Below are positions 44,040 through 44,546 of a stretch of 44,546 nucleotides of DNA, one piece after another. How positions within the stretch are numbered: position 1 is the stretch's first letter; every line of letters starts with the position of its first letter. Under the pieces are notes generated by a model. That model was not told where the DNA came from, did not search any database, and worked only from the letters and a program-made list of their open reading frames with translations. This DNA is from Kangiellaceae bacterium. Its GTDB lineage: Bacteria > Pseudomonadota > Gammaproteobacteria > Enterobacterales > Kangiellaceae. The position numbers and the translations under genes are program-made. Location of the stretch: positions 1 through 44,546 of the forward strand of contig JAHRVB010000239.1 in assembly GCA_019090895.1 (NCBI GenBank), in the 5' to 3' direction.

Positions 44040-44543
44040 ATGAGTAAAGCATTCGTAGCGATTTTAATGGGTTCAGATTCCGATTGGCCTTGCATGCAAA
44101 ATACACTCGCCATCCTTAAAGACTTGGGTATTACAGCAGAAGTTAAAGTCACATCGGCGCATAGAACACCTGCGGCAACCCATGAGTTTGTTAAAGACGC
44201 TGAATCAAGAGGCTGTGCTGTGTTTATTTGTGCGGCAGGATTAGCAGCCCATTTAGCAGGTGCGGTTGCAGGCCTTACCACTAAGCCAGTTATTGGTGTT
44301 CCTATGGACGGCGGACCTCTTAAGGGCCAAGATGCTCTATTATCAACGGTTCAAATGCCTGCTGGCGTACCAGTAGCGACCGTTGCAATCGGTAAAGCAG
44401 GCGCTAAGAATGCCGCTTATTTAGCCGCTCAAATGTTAGCAATCGCTGATCCGACTGTTGCAAAAGCGGTTGCTGATGATCGTGCCGCAAATGCGCAGGC
44501 TGTTATGGATAAAGACGCACAGCTTCAAGCATCATTAAAGTAG
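44040..44543 (+). CDS. purE: 5-(carboxyamino)imidazole ribonucleotide mutase
   Basis: 167 residues, complete, with the stop at 44541-44543. Class I PurE: AILMGSDSDWPCMQNTLAILKDLGI, VTSAHRTPAATHEFV (active-site His-Arg), FICAAGLAAHLAGAVAGLTTKPVIGVPMDGGPLKGQDALLSTVQMPAGVPVATVAIGKAGAKNAAYLAAQML. It moves the carboxyl group of N5-CAIR to C4 in purine synthesis. purK would be expected immediately downstream, outside the window. Confidence 0.97.
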   Translation: MSKAFVAILMGSDSDWPCMQNTLAILKDLGITAEVKVTSAHRTPAATHEFVKDAESRGCAVFICAAGLAAHLAGAVAGLTTKPVIGVPMDGGPLKGQDALLSTVQMPAGVPVATVAIGKAGAKNAAYLAAQMLAIADPTVAKAVADDRAANAQAVMDKDAQLQASLK

Positions 44544-44546
44544 CAA

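Noticed and set aside
43966..44040. PurR operator before purE
   Set aside because: No copy of the ACGCAAACGTTTTCGT-type palindrome could be seen.

Overview
The window is about 44.5 kb of AT-rich chromosomal DNA that looks gammaproteobacterial. Evidence is synteny and gene content. engB - cytochrome c4 - DsbA-like - endonuclease/exonuclease/phosphatase - GGDEF follows the Pseudomonas order that ends in dgcH. rarD - yigI is the order seen in Escherichia coli. A TIGR02444 protein, a RarD exporter and a type IV pilin fit the same group. The mix of membrane signalling and secreted proteins suggests a free-living, probably marine or aquatic species near Kangiella/Oceanospirillales; the genus cannot be fixed from sequence alone.

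Layout. 0-2.5 kb: divergent Roadblock gene and an operon of a large unknown protein, an MglA-like small GTPase and a second Roadblock protein. 2.5-5.3 kb: a gene-poor stretch, a dead subclass B1 metallo-beta-lactamase that keeps all six zinc ligands, an HDOD protein and a DUF4287/DUF5655 protein. 5.5-7.7 kb: an operon of a SCO-type copper/thiol protein and a multi-pass chemoreceptor. 7.8-14.4 kb: SUKH protein, engB, cytochrome c4, DsbA-like, EEP hydrolase, diguanylate cyclase and an unknown. 14.5-19.8 kb: M20 amidohydrolase, TIGR02444 protein, AstE-like deacylase, argC, argB. 19.8-23 kb: rarD, yigI, DUF445 protein.

23-33.7 kb is the accessory region and the most interesting part. It holds a papain-like lipoprotein with Ig-like domains, two tandem copies of a small-lipoprotein plus beta-roll-protein cassette, a periplasmic protein, a lipoprotein-type 7TMR-DISM histidine kinase with a NarL-type response regulator, a small unknown protein and a beta-helix protein. 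Three nearly identical palindromes (CCCCCTATTTAGGGGATA type) lie about 90-100 bp before the first genes of three transcription units, one of them in the divergent region next to the kinase gene. I infer a small two-component regulon for envelope or secreted proteins. The two cassettes have decayed reciprocally: copy 1 lost its small lipoprotein and copy 2 lost its beta-roll protein.

33.7-44.5 kb: a membrane/coiled-coil unknown, an ATP/ADP-translocase-related transporter, a compact pilin-like / GspF-like / pilin operon, a large VPS10/BNR beta-propeller protein, a TraB/GumN protein, a GNAT acetyltransferase and purE. No tRNA, rRNA, CRISPR array, intact transposase or phage gene was seen.
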